Of a stretch of DNA of 64,000 nt, positions 1 to 8,229 are shown one piece after another. Below the pieces are notes generated by a model. The model was not told the DNA's origin and ran no database searches. It was given only the letters and a program-made list of their open reading frames with translations. Position 1 is the first letter of the stretch; every line of letters starts with the position of its first letter. The translations under genes and the position numbers were made by a program. This DNA is from Paraplanobispora takensis (GTDB lineage Bacteria > Actinomycetota > Actinomycetes > Streptosporangiales > Streptosporangiaceae), in the NCBI RefSeq assembly GCF_016863195.1, contig NZ_BOOK01000039.1:62001-126000 (forward strand), given 5' to 3'.

Positions 1-942
1 GCCGAGGGCGTGCCGCACGACGCGGTCGCCTTCAACGGGATGACCGGCACCGACCTGCACAACGTCTACACGCTGCTGTTCAACGACGTGGTCGCGGAGG
101 TGACCCGCGAGGTCGCCGGGCACGGCATGGTCTGGGCCCGCTCCTCCTTCCTGGGCGGGCAGCGGCACTCGGCCCAGTGGAGCGGCGACACCTACACCAG
201 TTACCCCGCGATGGGCAGCACGCTGCGCGGCGGCCTCTCCCACGGCCTGTCGGGCATCCCGTTCTGGAGCCACGACGCCGGCGGCTTCACCGGCCGTCCC
301 ACCGACGACCTGTACGTCCGCTGGACCCAGTTCGGCGCGTTCTCCCCGCTGCTGCGGCTGCACGGCACCACCAGCCGGGAGCCGTGGGAGTTCCCCGAGG
401 TGGAGGCCGAGGCCGTGGCCGCGCTGAAGCTGCGCTACCGGCTCATGCCGTACCTCTACACCGCCGCCGCCGAGGCCGCGCGCACCGGTGCGCCGATGAT
501 GCGGGCGCTGTGCGTGGACCACCCGGACGACCCGGTCGCCTGGCAGGCCGACCTGGAGTACCTGCTCGGCCGCGACCTGCTGGTGGCCCCGATGACCTCC
601 CCGGACGGCGTGCGGCGGGTCTATCTCCCGGCGGGTGACTGGGTGGACCACTGGACCGGCGAGGTGCTCGCAGGCGGGCGGTACGTCACGGTGCGCACGC
701 CGCTGGACCGCATCCCCCTGTTCGTACGGCACGGCGCGCTCATCCCGGTCCTGGCGGAGCCGGGCGGCACGGTCGGCGACGGGCCCTTCGGAGAGATCAC
801 CCTGCTCGGCTACGGAACGGTCACGGGCACCGCCGTGATCGCCGACGTCGACGGGAGCAGCACGGTCACCGTGACTGAGGACGGCGTCCGGGTGGACGGT
901 CCCGCCCGGATCACGGGTGTCGAGCGGGCCGGCGGCCGCTGA
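1..942 (+). CDS. Glycoside hydrolase family 31 (alpha-glucosidase/alpha-xylosidase), 3' part
   Basis: The reading frame is open at the left edge, so the N-terminus lies outside the window; 313 codons remain. What is visible is the second half of a GH31 barrel plus the C-terminal beta-sandwich. It includes WSGDTYTSY, whose Asp is the usual acid/base, then SHDAGGF and the RWTQFGAFSPLLRLHG block typical of the family. The nucleophile Asp (WIDF/DFGE region) would be upstream and cannot be checked. It is followed after 49 bases by a sugar-binding protein and two permeases on the same strand, so it probably hydrolyses the imported alpha-linked oligosaccharide. No signal peptide can be judged. With a GH3 beta-glycosidase in the same operon, an alpha-xylosidase acting on xyloglucan-type oligosaccharides is a reasonable guess, but alpha-glucosidase is equally possible. 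Confidence 0.9.
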   Translation, partial: AEGVPHDAVAFNGMTGTDLHNVYTLLFNDVVAEVTREVAGHGMVWARSSFLGGQRHSAQWSGDTYTSYPAMGSTLRGGLSHGLSGIPFWSHDAGGFTGRPTDDLYVRWTQFGAFSPLLRLHGTTSREPWEFPEVEAEAVAALKLRYRLMPYLYTAAAEAARTGAPMMRALCVDHPDDPVAWQADLEYLLGRDLLVAPMTSPDGVRRVYLPAGDWVDHWTGEVLAGGRYVTVRTPLDRIPLFVRHGALIPVLAEPGGTVGDGPFGEITLLGYGTVTGTAVIADVDGSSTVTVTEDGVRVDGPARITGVERAGGR

Positions 943-991
943 CCGGCCCTTGAAGGAAAGCTCGGGGGACTCCCCACAGGAAGAGAGAACG

Positions 992-2299
992 ATGTCCAAG
1001 GTGAGAACCGGTGTGGCCGCACTGGCCATGCTCGCGGCGCTGGCCGCCTGCGGGAGCACCGAGCCCGAGGCGGGCGGTCAGGCCGCCTCCGACGGCCCCC
1101 GCGTGCTGAAGCTGTGGCACTACGAGAGCGCCGACGGCGCGATGGGCAAGGCCTGGGCCGAGGCGATCAAGCAGTTCGAGTCCTCGCACCCCGGGGTCGA
1201 GGTCCAGTTCGAGGAGAAGGCGTTCGAGCAGATCCGCCAGTCGGCGGGCATGATCCTCAACTCGGACGAGGCCCCGGACGTGATGGAGTACAACAAGGGC
1301 AACGCCACCGCCGGTCTGCTGTCCAAGCAGGGGCTGCTGACCGACCTGACGCCCGAGGTCGCCAAGCGCGGCTGGGACAAGCTGCTCAGCCCGTCGCTGC
1401 AGACCACTGCGAAGTATGACGACCGGGGCATCATGGGCGCCGGCAAGTGGTTCGGTGTGCCGAACTACGCCGAGTACGTGATGGTCTACTACAACGAGGA
1501 CCTGTTCGAGAAGCACAAGGTCGAGGTCCCGACGACGTTCGACGGGTTCACCGCCGCCATGGACGAGTTCGTCAAGGCCGGGGTGACCCCGCTGGCGGTC
1601 GGCGGCGCCGAGTACCCGGCCCAGCAGATCTTCTACCAGCTCGCCCTGTCCAAGGCGCAGCGCCCGTGGGTGGACGGCTTCCAGCTCTACAAGGGCAAGG
1701 TCGACTTCCACGGCCCCGAGTTCACCTACGCGGCCGAGACCGTGGCCGACTGGGTGAAGAAGGGCTACATCGCCAAGGACTCGGCCGCCCTCAAGGCCGA
1801 GGACATGGGCGTGTCCTTCATCGGCGGCAAGTACCCGATCGTGGTCACCGGCTCGTGGTGGTACGGCCGGTTCGCCTCCGAGATCAAGGACTTCGAGTGG
1901 GGCTCGTTCCTGTGGCCCGGCAACACCATGAGCGCCGGGTCGAGCGGCAACATCTGGGTCGTCCCCGAGAACGCCGAGAACAAGGACCTGGCCTACGACT
2001 TCATCGACATCACGATGAAGAAGGAGATCCAGAACCTGCTCGGCAACTCCGGCGGCGTCCCGGTGGCGGCCGACCCCGCCGCGATCACCGACGAGAAGAG
2101 CAAGGAGCTCATCGAGAACTTCACCAAGCTCTCGGCGGGTGACGGCCTGGCCTTCTATCCCGACTGGCCCGCGCCCGGCTACTACGACGTGCTCGTGGCC
2201 GGGGTGCAGAACCTGATCAACGGCAGCAAGACGCCCTCCGCGGTGCTGGACGAGATCGCCGGGCCGTACGAGGAGAACCTCGCCGACATCGGCAACTGA
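992..2299 (+). CDS. Sugar ABC transporter substrate-binding lipoprotein
   Basis: Extracellular solute-binding protein family 1 (MalE-like), 435 residues. The N-terminus is a lipoprotein signal peptide ending in a LAAC lipobox about 21 residues in, so the mature protein should be lipid-anchored outside the membrane. ATG 992 is chosen over an in-frame GTG 75 bases upstream because it directly precedes the signal peptide and has an AGGAAGAG ribosome site 5-13 bases ahead. The body has the usual pattern: an initial VLKLWHYES strand, a YAEYVMVYYNEDLF hinge block, and a C-terminal EEN..IGN. It binds the oligosaccharide passed to the two permeases that follow. No ATPase is encoded here; as is common in actinobacteria, a shared MsiK-type ATPase elsewhere probably serves the transporter. 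Confidence 0.95.
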   Translation: MSKVRTGVAALAMLAALAACGSTEPEAGGQAASDGPRVLKLWHYESADGAMGKAWAEAIKQFESSHPGVEVQFEEKAFEQIRQSAGMILNSDEAPDVMEYNKGNATAGLLSKQGLLTDLTPEVAKRGWDKLLSPSLQTTAKYDDRGIMGAGKWFGVPNYAEYVMVYYNEDLFEKHKVEVPTTFDGFTAAMDEFVKAGVTPLAVGGAEYPAQQIFYQLALSKAQRPWVDGFQLYKGKVDFHGPEFTYAAETVADWVKKGYIAKDSAALKAEDMGVSFIGGKYPIVVTGSWWYGRFASEIKDFEWGSFLWPGNTMSAGSSGNIWVVPENAENKDLAYDFIDITMKKEIQNLLGNSGGVPVAADPAAITDEKSKELIENFTKLSAGDGLAFYPDWPAPGYYDVLVAGVQNLINGSKTPSAVLDEIAGPYEENLADIGN

Positions 2300-2325
2300 C
2301 CCGGCGACCGACCCCGGAGGCAAAG

Positions 2326-3270
2326 ATGGCAGTGCACGCTCCGGCCGTGCGGCCGAAGGCGGTCCGCGGGCCGGAGCCGCGCCCCCGGCGCCGCCGTACC
2401 GGCGGCTACTGGGTGTTCCTGCTGCCCAGCGCGGTGCTGTTCACCGCGGTGATCCTGGTGCCGTTCCTGATGAACATCGGGATCTCCTTCACCCGGTGGC
2501 AGGGGATCGGCGACCCGCGATGGCTCGGGATCGACAACTACACGCGGCTGTTCGCCGACGAGCGGTTCTGGGCCTCCTTCCGCAACAACCTCGCGCTGAT
2601 CGTCGCCATGGCGATCGTGCCCACGATCGTCGGGCTGGTCCTGGCGGCGACCCTGTTCGACTACGTGGGCAGGAAGTTCGGCCCCCGTACGGCCGGCACG
2701 CTGCGAGCCGCCTACTACCTGCCGCAGGTGCTGCCGGTCGCGATCGCCGGCATCGTCTGGGGATGGATCATGCATCCCCGGTACGGCGCGCTGAACGCCT
2801 TCCTGGGGCTGTTCGGCGCGGAACCGCGCAGCTGGCTGGGCGACCCCGGCTGGGCGCTGCCGAGCGTGATGCTGATCATGGTGTGGTTCCAGATCGGCTA
2901 TCCCGTGGTCATCTTCATGGCGGGACTGCAGCGGGTGGACCCGGCCCTGTACGAGGCGGCGGAGATGGACGGGGCGTCGTGGTGGCGGCGGTTCCGGCAC
3001 ATCACGATCCCGCAGATCCGCCCGGAGATCTACGTGGTCCTGCTGACCTGCACGATCGCCGCGCTCAAGGTCTTCGGCCCGATCTTCGTGCTGACCCGCG
3101 GCGGCCCCGGCGGAGCCACGCTCGTGCCGTCGTACTTCAGCTACCAGAACTTCTTCGAGAAGGCCAACGTCGGGTACGGCGCCGCGATCGCGACCGTCCT
3201 CACCCTGGTGATCATCGTGGTCACGGCGTTCTTCCTGCGGATCCAGGACAACGAGGACGGGCAATCATGA
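2326..3270 (+). CDS. Sugar ABC transporter permease, MalF type
   Basis: Binding-protein-dependent inner-membrane permease, 314 residues. A basic N-terminus rich in Arg and Pro (residues 1-25) precedes about six hydrophobic segments beginning at GGYWVFLLPSAVLF. The EAA loop that docks with the ATPase is visible as YEAAEMDGASWWRRFRHITIPQIRP near residues 208-230. ATG 2326 has a CCGGAGG ribosome site six bases upstream. The gene starts 26 bases after the binding protein and overlaps the next permease by four bases (ATGA), so the three are one transcript and the two permeases are likely translationally coupled and form a heterodimer. Confidence 0.94.
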   Translation: MAVHAPAVRPKAVRGPEPRPRRRRTGGYWVFLLPSAVLFTAVILVPFLMNIGISFTRWQGIGDPRWLGIDNYTRLFADERFWASFRNNLALIVAMAIVPTIVGLVLAATLFDYVGRKFGPRTAGTLRAAYYLPQVLPVAIAGIVWGWIMHPRYGALNAFLGLFGAEPRSWLGDPGWALPSVMLIMVWFQIGYPVVIFMAGLQRVDPALYEAAEMDGASWWRRFRHITIPQIRPEIYVVLLTCTIAALKVFGPIFVLTRGGPGGATLVPSYFSYQNFFEKANVGYGAAIATVLTLVIIVVTAFFLRIQDNEDGQS

Positions 3271-4082
3271 TCCGGAAGTACTCGGTCCTGGTCTCGCTGG
3301 CCGTGCTGGCCGTCGTGATGCTGGTGCCGTTCGCCATCGTCACCCTCAACGCGCTGCGCTCCCCGCAGGACTACTCCGCCAACGGACCGCTGAGCCTGCC
3401 CGACGGCCTCTACCTCGACGGGATCGTGGAGTTCTGGAACCGGGTCGACTTCGGCGGGAAGCTGTGGAACAGCCTGCTGATCAGCGGCTCGGTGGCGGTG
3501 CTCGCGGTGATCCTGTCGGTGCTCAACGCCTACGCGCTCGGCATCGGCCGGGTGCGCGGCCGGGTCTGGATCATGGTCGTCTTCCTGGTGGCCAACACGC
3601 TGCCGCAGGAGGCGCTGGTCTATCCGCTGTACTACCTGTCGAAGCAGGCCGGGCTCTACGACAGCCGGCTCGGGGTGATCATCATCTTCACGGTGATCCA
3701 GAGCGCGTTCGGCACCTACCTGCTCGCCTCGGTCCTCGGCCGTTTCCCGCACGAGATCCTGGAGGCCGCCGCGATCGACGGGGCGGGCAAGTGGCGGGCG
3801 CTGTGGCGGATCGTGGTCCCGATCAGCCGCCCGACGCTCTCCGTACTGCTGATCTTCTTCTTCATCTGGACCTGGAACGAGTTCTTCCTGCCGCTGATCT
3901 TCCTGATCTCCAACGAGAACCAGACCGTCCCCGTCGCGCTGGGCGTGCTCCAGGGGGACAAGATGATGGACGCCACCATGTCGAGCGCCTCGGCGCTGCT
4001 CGGCATCCTGCCCGCGGTCGTCTTCTTCCTGATCTTCCAGCGCACCCTGACCCGCGGCGTGACCGTGGGCGCGATCAAGTAG
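3267..4082 (+). CDS. Sugar ABC transporter permease, MalG type
   Basis: Second membrane subunit of the same importer, 271 residues. It starts at ATG 3267 inside the stop codon of the preceding permease. About six transmembrane segments are visible, starting with YSVLVSLAVLAVVMLVPFAI. The EAA loop reads LEAAAIDGAGKWRALWRIVVP, and the C-terminus ends GVTVGAIK, the standard ending of MalG-like permeases. A lone ATG inside a longer open frame of the same phase could suggest an earlier start, but the overlap arrangement and the hydrophobic N-terminus fix this one. The next gene is a secreted GH3 enzyme 45 bases downstream, with a LacI-type operator in the gap. Confidence 0.94.
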   Translation: MIRKYSVLVSLAVLAVVMLVPFAIVTLNALRSPQDYSANGPLSLPDGLYLDGIVEFWNRVDFGGKLWNSLLISGSVAVLAVILSVLNAYALGIGRVRGRVWIMVVFLVANTLPQEALVYPLYYLSKQAGLYDSRLGVIIIFTVIQSAFGTYLLASVLGRFPHEILEAAAIDGAGKWRALWRIVVPISRPTLSVLLIFFFIWTWNEFFLPLIFLISNENQTVPVALGVLQGDKMMDATMSSASALLGILPAVVFFLIFQRTLTRGVTVGAIK

Positions 4083-4093
4083 CGACCAGGTTC

Positions 4094-4106
4094 TGAAGCG
4101 CTTCGA
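4094..4106. promoter_or_regulatory. LacI-family operator candidate (GAAGCGCTTC) before the secreted GH3 gene
   Basis: TGAAGCGCTTCGA lies 22 bases before the GH3 start and 12 bases after the preceding permease stop. The central ten bases, 4095-4104, form a perfect palindrome. The same ten bases occur twice in front of the second GH3 gene near 15340 and 15380, where a LacI gene ends the operon. The central CG step inside an AGCGCT core is typical of LacI/GalR-family sites. This copy is less symmetric on its flanks than the other two, so it may bind more weakly or act as a roadblock inside the operon. Confidence 0.7.
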
Positions 4107-4127
4107 ATCCCTGACCTTGGAGGCGCA

Positions 4128-7052
4128 ATGCCCTTTCGCAAGCCCGCCGCGGCGGCGGCCGTATTCGCCCTGACCCTGGGGTTGTGCGCGGCACCGGCGC
4201 ACGCGGACCCGCAGTATCCCTTCCGTGACCCGGCCCTCCCTCTCCGGCAGCGGATCGACGACCTGCTGGGCCGGCTGACCCCGGCCGAGAAGGTCTCCTG
4301 GCTCCACCAGTACCAGCCCGCGGTGGAGCGGCTCGGCATCGGGCTGTTCAAGACCGGGACCGAGGCGCTGCACGGCGTCGCGTGGTCCACCGACATCGAC
4401 AACGGCGGCGGCGTCGTCACCGCGCGCGGCACGGTCTTCCCGCAGGCGATCGGCCTGGCCAGCACCTGGGACCCGGACCTGGTCGAGAAGGTCGGCTCCG
4501 TCGTCGGCGACGAGGCACGCGGCTATCACGCGGAGAACCCCCGGCTGTGGGGCCTGCAGCTGTGGGCGCCGGTGGTCAACCTGCTGCGCGACCCGCGCTG
4601 GGGCCGCAACGAGGAGGGCTACTCCGAGGACCCGCTGCTGACCGGGGCGATCTCCACCGCGTACGGCCGGGGCATCCAGGGCGACGACCCCGACCACCTC
4701 AAGGCCGCCCCGGTGCTCAAGCACTACATGGCCAACAACAACGAGGTCCGCCGCGACACCACCAACTCCAGCCTGCGGCCGCGGGTCATGAACGAGTACG
4801 AGATCCCGGCGTTCAAGACCGCGATCTCGGCCGACGCCGCCACCGGCGTGATGACCTCCTACAACCTCGTCAACGGCCGCCCGGCCACGGTCACCGACCT
4901 CAACTCAAGCATCCGCAGGTGGACGGACCGGACGCTGTTCACCGTCTCCGACGCCGGCGGGCCCAACAACCTGACCGGCTCGCAGCGGTACTTCGCCACC
5001 AAGCCCGAGGCCGCCGCGGCGATGATCAAGGCCGGGGTCGACAGCTTCACCGTGGACGACACCAACGGCGCCCCGACCGTCGCCTCGGTCAACGCCGCCC
5101 TCGACCAGGGCCTGCTCACCGAGGCCGACATCGACCGTACGGTGCGCAACATCCTGGGCGTGCGCTTCCGGCTGGGCGAGTTCGACCCGGACGGCGGGCC
5201 GTACGGGAAGATCGCCAAGGCGGTGGTGGACAGCCCCGGGCACCGCGCGCTGAACCGGCGCACCGCCGCCGAGGCGATGGTGCTGCTCAAGAACTCCCGC
5301 GGGGCCCTGCCGCTCGACCCGGCCGAGAAGGTCGCGGTCATCGGCCCGCTGGCCAGGACCCTGTACACCGACTGGTACTCCGGCAAGCTGCCCTACCAGG
5401 TCACCCCGCTCGACGGGATCAGGGAGCGGGCCGCGGGCACGGTCGACACCGAGGGCGCCGATCGGATCGCGCTCAAGGCCGACGGGAGGTACCTGACCGC
5501 CGGGACCGGCGCGGGCGCCGACCTGAAGCTCTCCGGGACCGCGGCCGGCGAGACCGGGCAGTTCGACGTCTTCGACTGGGGCGAGGGCGTCGTGACGCTG
5601 CGCAGCGTCGCCAACGGCAAGTACGTCAGCCGCGCCAACTGGTCCACCCTGGTCAACGACCAGGACCAGCCCACCGGCTGGTTCGTCCAGGAGCAGTTCA
5701 AGCTGGAGGCGCAGGCCGACGGCACGACGCTGCTGCGCTACGCCGGCTACGAGACCGCCGAGCCGTGGTTCGGCCCGGACGTCTACGTGAGGGCCGCCGC
5801 CGACGGCACGCTCTCGCTGGGCACCGCCGCCGAGGCCACCCGGTTCACCAAGGAGACCGTGCGCAGCGGGATCGACGAGGCCGTCGCGGCGGCCGAGAGC
5901 GCCGACGTGGCGGTGGTCGTGGTCGGCAGCATGCCGTTCATCAACGGCCGCGAGGCCCACGACCGCACCGACCTGAACCTCGCCGCGGGCCAGCGGGCCC
6001 TGGTCGAGGCCGTGCGCGAGGCCAACCCCGACACCGTGGTGGTCCTGGAGAACAGCTACCCGACGACGATCGACGCGCTGCAGGAGAAGGTCCCGGCGAT
6101 CCTGTGGACCACCCACGCGGGCGCCGAGACCGGCCACGCCCTGGCCGACATCCTGTACGGCACCGCCAACCCGGCCGGGCGCCTGACCCAGACCTGGCCC
6201 CGCGCCGGGGCGGAGCTCCCCGACATCCTCGACTACGACATCATCAAGACCGGCTCGACGTACCTGTACTCGAAGGACCGGCCGCTGTACGCCTTCGGCC
6301 ACGGCCTGAGCTACACCACCTTCGGCTACCAGGGGCTGCGCGCGGTACGCGACGGCGACGGCCACCGGGTGAGCGTGAAGGTGACCAACACCGGCCCGCG
6401 CGCCGGTGACGAGGTCGTGCAGCTCTACACCCACCAGCACTCCTCCCGGGTGAGGCAGCCGGTCAGGCAGCTGCGCGGCTTCGAGCGGGTGAGCCTCGCG
6501 CCGGGCGAGTCGAAGACGGTGACGTTCACCCTGAAGACCGCCGACCTGGCGCTGTGGGACGTGACCCGGGGCCGCTTCGCGGTCGAGCCGTCCACCCACG
6601 ACGTGCTCGTCGGCTCGGCCTCCGACCGCATCCGTCAGCGCACCACGATCCGGGTGGACGGCGAGGCCGTCCCCGCCCGCGACCTGGCGAAGGTCACCCG
6701 GGCCGCCGACTTCGACGATCACTCCGGCGCCGAGCTGGTCGACGAGACGAAGGCGAGCGGGGACGCGGTGGCGCTGTCCTCCGGCGAGTGGCTCGCCTTC
6801 TCCGGCGCCGACCTCGGCCGCGGCGCGACCGGCGTGACGCTGGGCGTGGCCACGACCGCCGCCTCCTCCGTCGAGGTCCGCCTCGGCTCTGCGCGGGGAC
6901 GGCTGCTCGGCACGGTCACGGTGCCCGCCACCGGCGGCGTCTACCGGTGGGGTACGGCCACCGCCGCGTTGTCCGGGGCGTCCGGCAGGCAGGACGTCTA
7001 TCTCGTCGCCCGGGGCGAGCTGCGGATCAAGGACCTGGTCCTGACCCGCTGA
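4128..7052 (+). CDS. Secreted glycoside hydrolase family 3 with inserted beta-trefoil-like domain
   Basis: GH3 beta-glycosidase of 974 residues (beta-glucosidase or beta-xylosidase). A Sec signal peptide runs over the first 26 residues and ends ...APAHA. The N-terminal catalytic barrel contains the substrate-binding KHYMANNNE block and the nucleophile Asp275 in LFTVSDAGG. The alpha/beta C-terminal domain is split by an extra module at about residues 445-575 (KADGRYLTA..., ANGKYVSRAN...), resembling a fascin/actin-crosslinking beta-trefoil and perhaps binding sugar. A fibronectin-III-like domain follows (YAFGHGLSYTTFGY onward), then an extra C-terminal jelly-roll-like stretch. ATG 4128 has an obvious GGAGG site. 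It is the last gene of the GH31/ABC operon and is a full-length paralogue of the cytoplasmic GH3 at 15412, so the organism appears to cleave the same linkage both outside and inside the cell. Confidence 0.93.
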   Translation: MPFRKPAAAAAVFALTLGLCAAPAHADPQYPFRDPALPLRQRIDDLLGRLTPAEKVSWLHQYQPAVERLGIGLFKTGTEALHGVAWSTDIDNGGGVVTARGTVFPQAIGLASTWDPDLVEKVGSVVGDEARGYHAENPRLWGLQLWAPVVNLLRDPRWGRNEEGYSEDPLLTGAISTAYGRGIQGDDPDHLKAAPVLKHYMANNNEVRRDTTNSSLRPRVMNEYEIPAFKTAISADAATGVMTSYNLVNGRPATVTDLNSSIRRWTDRTLFTVSDAGGPNNLTGSQRYFATKPEAAAAMIKAGVDSFTVDDTNGAPTVASVNAALDQGLLTEADIDRTVRNILGVRFRLGEFDPDGGPYGKIAKAVVDSPGHRALNRRTAAEAMVLLKNSRGALPLDPAEKVAVIGPLARTLYTDWYSGKLPYQVTPLDGIRERAAGTVDTEGADRIALKADGRYLTAGTGAGADLKLSGTAAGETGQFDVFDWGEGVVTLRSVANGKYVSRANWSTLVNDQDQPTGWFVQEQFKLEAQADGTTLLRYAGYETAEPWFGPDVYVRAAADGTLSLGTAAEATRFTKETVRSGIDEAVAAAESADVAVVVVGSMPFINGREAHDRTDLNLAAGQRALVEAVREANPDTVVVLENSYPTTIDALQEKVPAILWTTHAGAETGHALADILYGTANPAGRLTQTWPRAGAELPDILDYDIIKTGSTYLYSKDRPLYAFGHGLSYTTFGYQGLRAVRDGDGHRVSVKVTNTGPRAGDEVVQLYTHQHSSRVRQPVRQLRGFERVSLAPGESKTVTFTLKTADLALWDVTRGRFAVEPSTHDVLVGSASDRIRQRTTIRVDGEAVPARDLAKVTRAADFDDHSGAELVDETKASGDAVALSSGEWLAFSGADLGRGATGVTLGVATTAASSVEVRLGSARGRLLGTVTVPATGGVYRWGTATAALSGASGRQDVYLVARGELRIKDLVLTR

Positions 7053-7064
7053 CCTCCCGCCCCC

Positions 7065-7110
7065 GCCGTACGGCCCGCGTCCCGTCCACCCGGGGCGCGG
7101 GCCGTACGGC
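7065..7110 (+). terminator. Hairpin terminator of the GH31/ABC/GH3 operon
   Basis: A 15-bp perfect stem (GCCGTACGGCCCGCG at 7065-7079 pairing with 7096-7110) with a 16-base loop begins 12 bases after the GH3 stop. There is no U tract, as usual for high-GC actinobacteria. The stem core CCGTACGG recurs in two other terminators in this window. Confidence 0.8.
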
Positions 7111-7141
7111 GTCCGGGCCCGAAAAAATCTCAGGAGGGAGG

Positions 7142-7171
7142 TTGCATCTTCCGGTGGCGATAACTTATAAC
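7142..7171 (+). promoter_or_regulatory. Candidate vegetative promoter of the small heat-shock gene
   Basis: TTGCAT (7142-7147) and TATAAC (7166-7171) are 18 bases apart in a conspicuously AT-rich patch, 68 bases before the hsp20 start. Overlapping the end is CTCT-ATTA-AGAG (7171-7182), a short dyad that could be an operator. Neither a CIRCE element (HrcA) nor the HspR-type HAIR repeat is visible, so the control differs from the classical heat-shock circuits or uses a diverged site. Confidence 0.5.
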
Positions 7172-7238
7172 TCTATTAAGAGGTTTTCGAGAAGGCAGGC
7201 ATGAGGAAACCTGCCTGGTACAACGGAGGTGGTTACCG

Positions 7239-7685
7239 ATGCTGCTGACGTCGATCGACCCGTTCGTCCAGGAGTTCGACCGTCAGTTCGACCGGCTCAC
7301 GCGGCAGGCCCTCGGGTGGCGTGAGGGCAGCGCGGGTTCGGCCATGCCTCTGGACGGCGTCCGCCGCAAGGACGACGTCCTCCTCAAGTTCGACCTGCCC
7401 GGCGCCGACCCCGACTCGATCGAGGTCACCGTCGACCGCGGGGTGCTGTCGGTGAGCGCCCGCCGCGAGGAGGAGTACGGCGAGGACGAGCGCGTGTTCG
7501 TCCGCGAGCGCCAGATGGGCACCTTCACCCGCCGGGTCTACCTGTCCGAGCACCTCGACAGCGAGAAGATCGACGCCGCGTACTCCAACGGCGTCCTCGC
7601 GGTGCGCATCCCGGTGATCGAGAAGGCGAAGCCCCGCAAGATCGAGATCCAGAAGTCGTCCGGCCAGAAGTCGATCGGCGTCTGA
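7239..7685 (+). CDS. Small heat shock protein, Hsp20/alpha-crystallin family
   Basis: ATP-independent holdase chaperone of 148 residues. A short N-terminal arm (FVQEFDRQFDRLTRQ) precedes the alpha-crystallin domain at about residues 38-135, with the classical KFDLPGADPDSIEVTV strand, the RREEEYGEDERVFVRER stretch and YSNGVLAVRIPV near the end. The C-terminal extension ends SIGV, an I-x-I/V-like tail that docks onto neighbouring dimers. GGAGG lies 8 bases before the ATG. It is followed, across a strong hairpin, by an HspR-like regulator, a pairing seen in actinobacterial heat-shock loci. Confidence 0.95.
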   Translation: MLLTSIDPFVQEFDRQFDRLTRQALGWREGSAGSAMPLDGVRRKDDVLLKFDLPGADPDSIEVTVDRGVLSVSARREEEYGEDERVFVRERQMGTFTRRVYLSEHLDSEKIDAAYSNGVLAVRIPVIEKAKPRKIEIQKSSGQKSIGV

Positions 7686-7696
7686 CGGAGCCGCGA

Positions 7697-7731
7697 CGGG
7701 GTGGGCGCCGCGATCACCGGTGCCCACCCCG
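7697..7731 (+). terminator. Intercistronic hairpin between hsp20 and the merR-type gene
   Basis: CGGGGTGGGC (7697-7706) pairs perfectly with GCCCACCCCG (7722-7731) around a 15-base loop, 12 bases after the hsp20 stop and 76 bases before the regulator. It could be a partial terminator or attenuator that keeps the regulator at lower levels than the chaperone, or a stabilising 3' end for the hsp20 message. Confidence 0.6.
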
Positions 7732-7806
7732 CCGGCGTTCCGCCGGCCCCCGCTCGGGCCCGCGCCCGGGAAGTTCCGCCGGTCCGCGCCGGGAAAGAGA
7801 GTGACC

Positions 7807-8121
7807 ATGGTCCGCCTGCCCTTCGACGACGAGCACGCGCCGCTGTACTCCGTGGGCCAGGTGGCCGAGATGCTCCAGGTCCAGCAGGCGTTCCTGCGCC
7901 GCCTCGACGAGCACGACGTCGTCCGCCCCTCCCGCTCCTCCGGCGGGCAGCGCCGCTACAGCCGCCACGAGATCGGCGCGGTCCAGGACGCCGTCCAGCT
8001 CATCGGCGAGGGCATGAGCCTCGTCGCGGTCCGCCGCATCTTCGAACTGGAGGCGCAGGTCCGCGAGCTGAAGGCCGAACTCGCCCGCGAACGCGCCGCC
8101 CGCCATCCCCGGAAAGAGTGA
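7807..8121 (+). CDS. MerR-family regulator, HspR-like
   Basis: DNA-binding regulator of 104 residues. The winged-helix MerR domain covers residues 10-80 (LYSVGQVAEMLQVQQAFLRRLDEHDVVRPSR, then GGQRRYSRHEI). A C-terminal Arg/Glu-rich helix (about 78-100) is probably a dimerising coiled coil. The whole layout, with the domain beginning directly at a PLYSV-like strand and ending in ELEAQVRELKAEL, matches HspR rather than metal-sensing MerR proteins, and no sensor cysteines are present. ATG 7807 is used; an in-frame GTG two codons earlier is also possible. Position right after hsp20 suggests that it represses that gene. No dnaK, grpE or clpB is nearby, so it is probably a paralogue dedicated to this locus. 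Confidence 0.85.
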   Translation: MVRLPFDDEHAPLYSVGQVAEMLQVQQAFLRRLDEHDVVRPSRSSGGQRRYSRHEIGAVQDAVQLIGEGMSLVAVRRIFELEAQVRELKAELARERAARHPRKE

Positions 8122-8229
8122 CCGGCGGCCTCGTGACGACACCTTCGGTAGGCCTTATCCGTGATCTACTTCTTCATATTCGAGACACCTTGGATGTCCT
8201 GCTCTACGGTTTTCCTGGCATAGCTGCAG

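Noticed and set aside
7142-7238. CIRCE or HAIR heat-shock operators before hsp20
   Set aside because: Neither TTAGCACTC-N9-GAGTGCTAA nor CTTGAGT-N7-ACTCAAG is present.
8122-8229. A short gene between the merR-type and HipA-like genes
   Set aside because: Only stop-interrupted, lower-GC sequence was seen; better read as the upstream region of the acquired pair.
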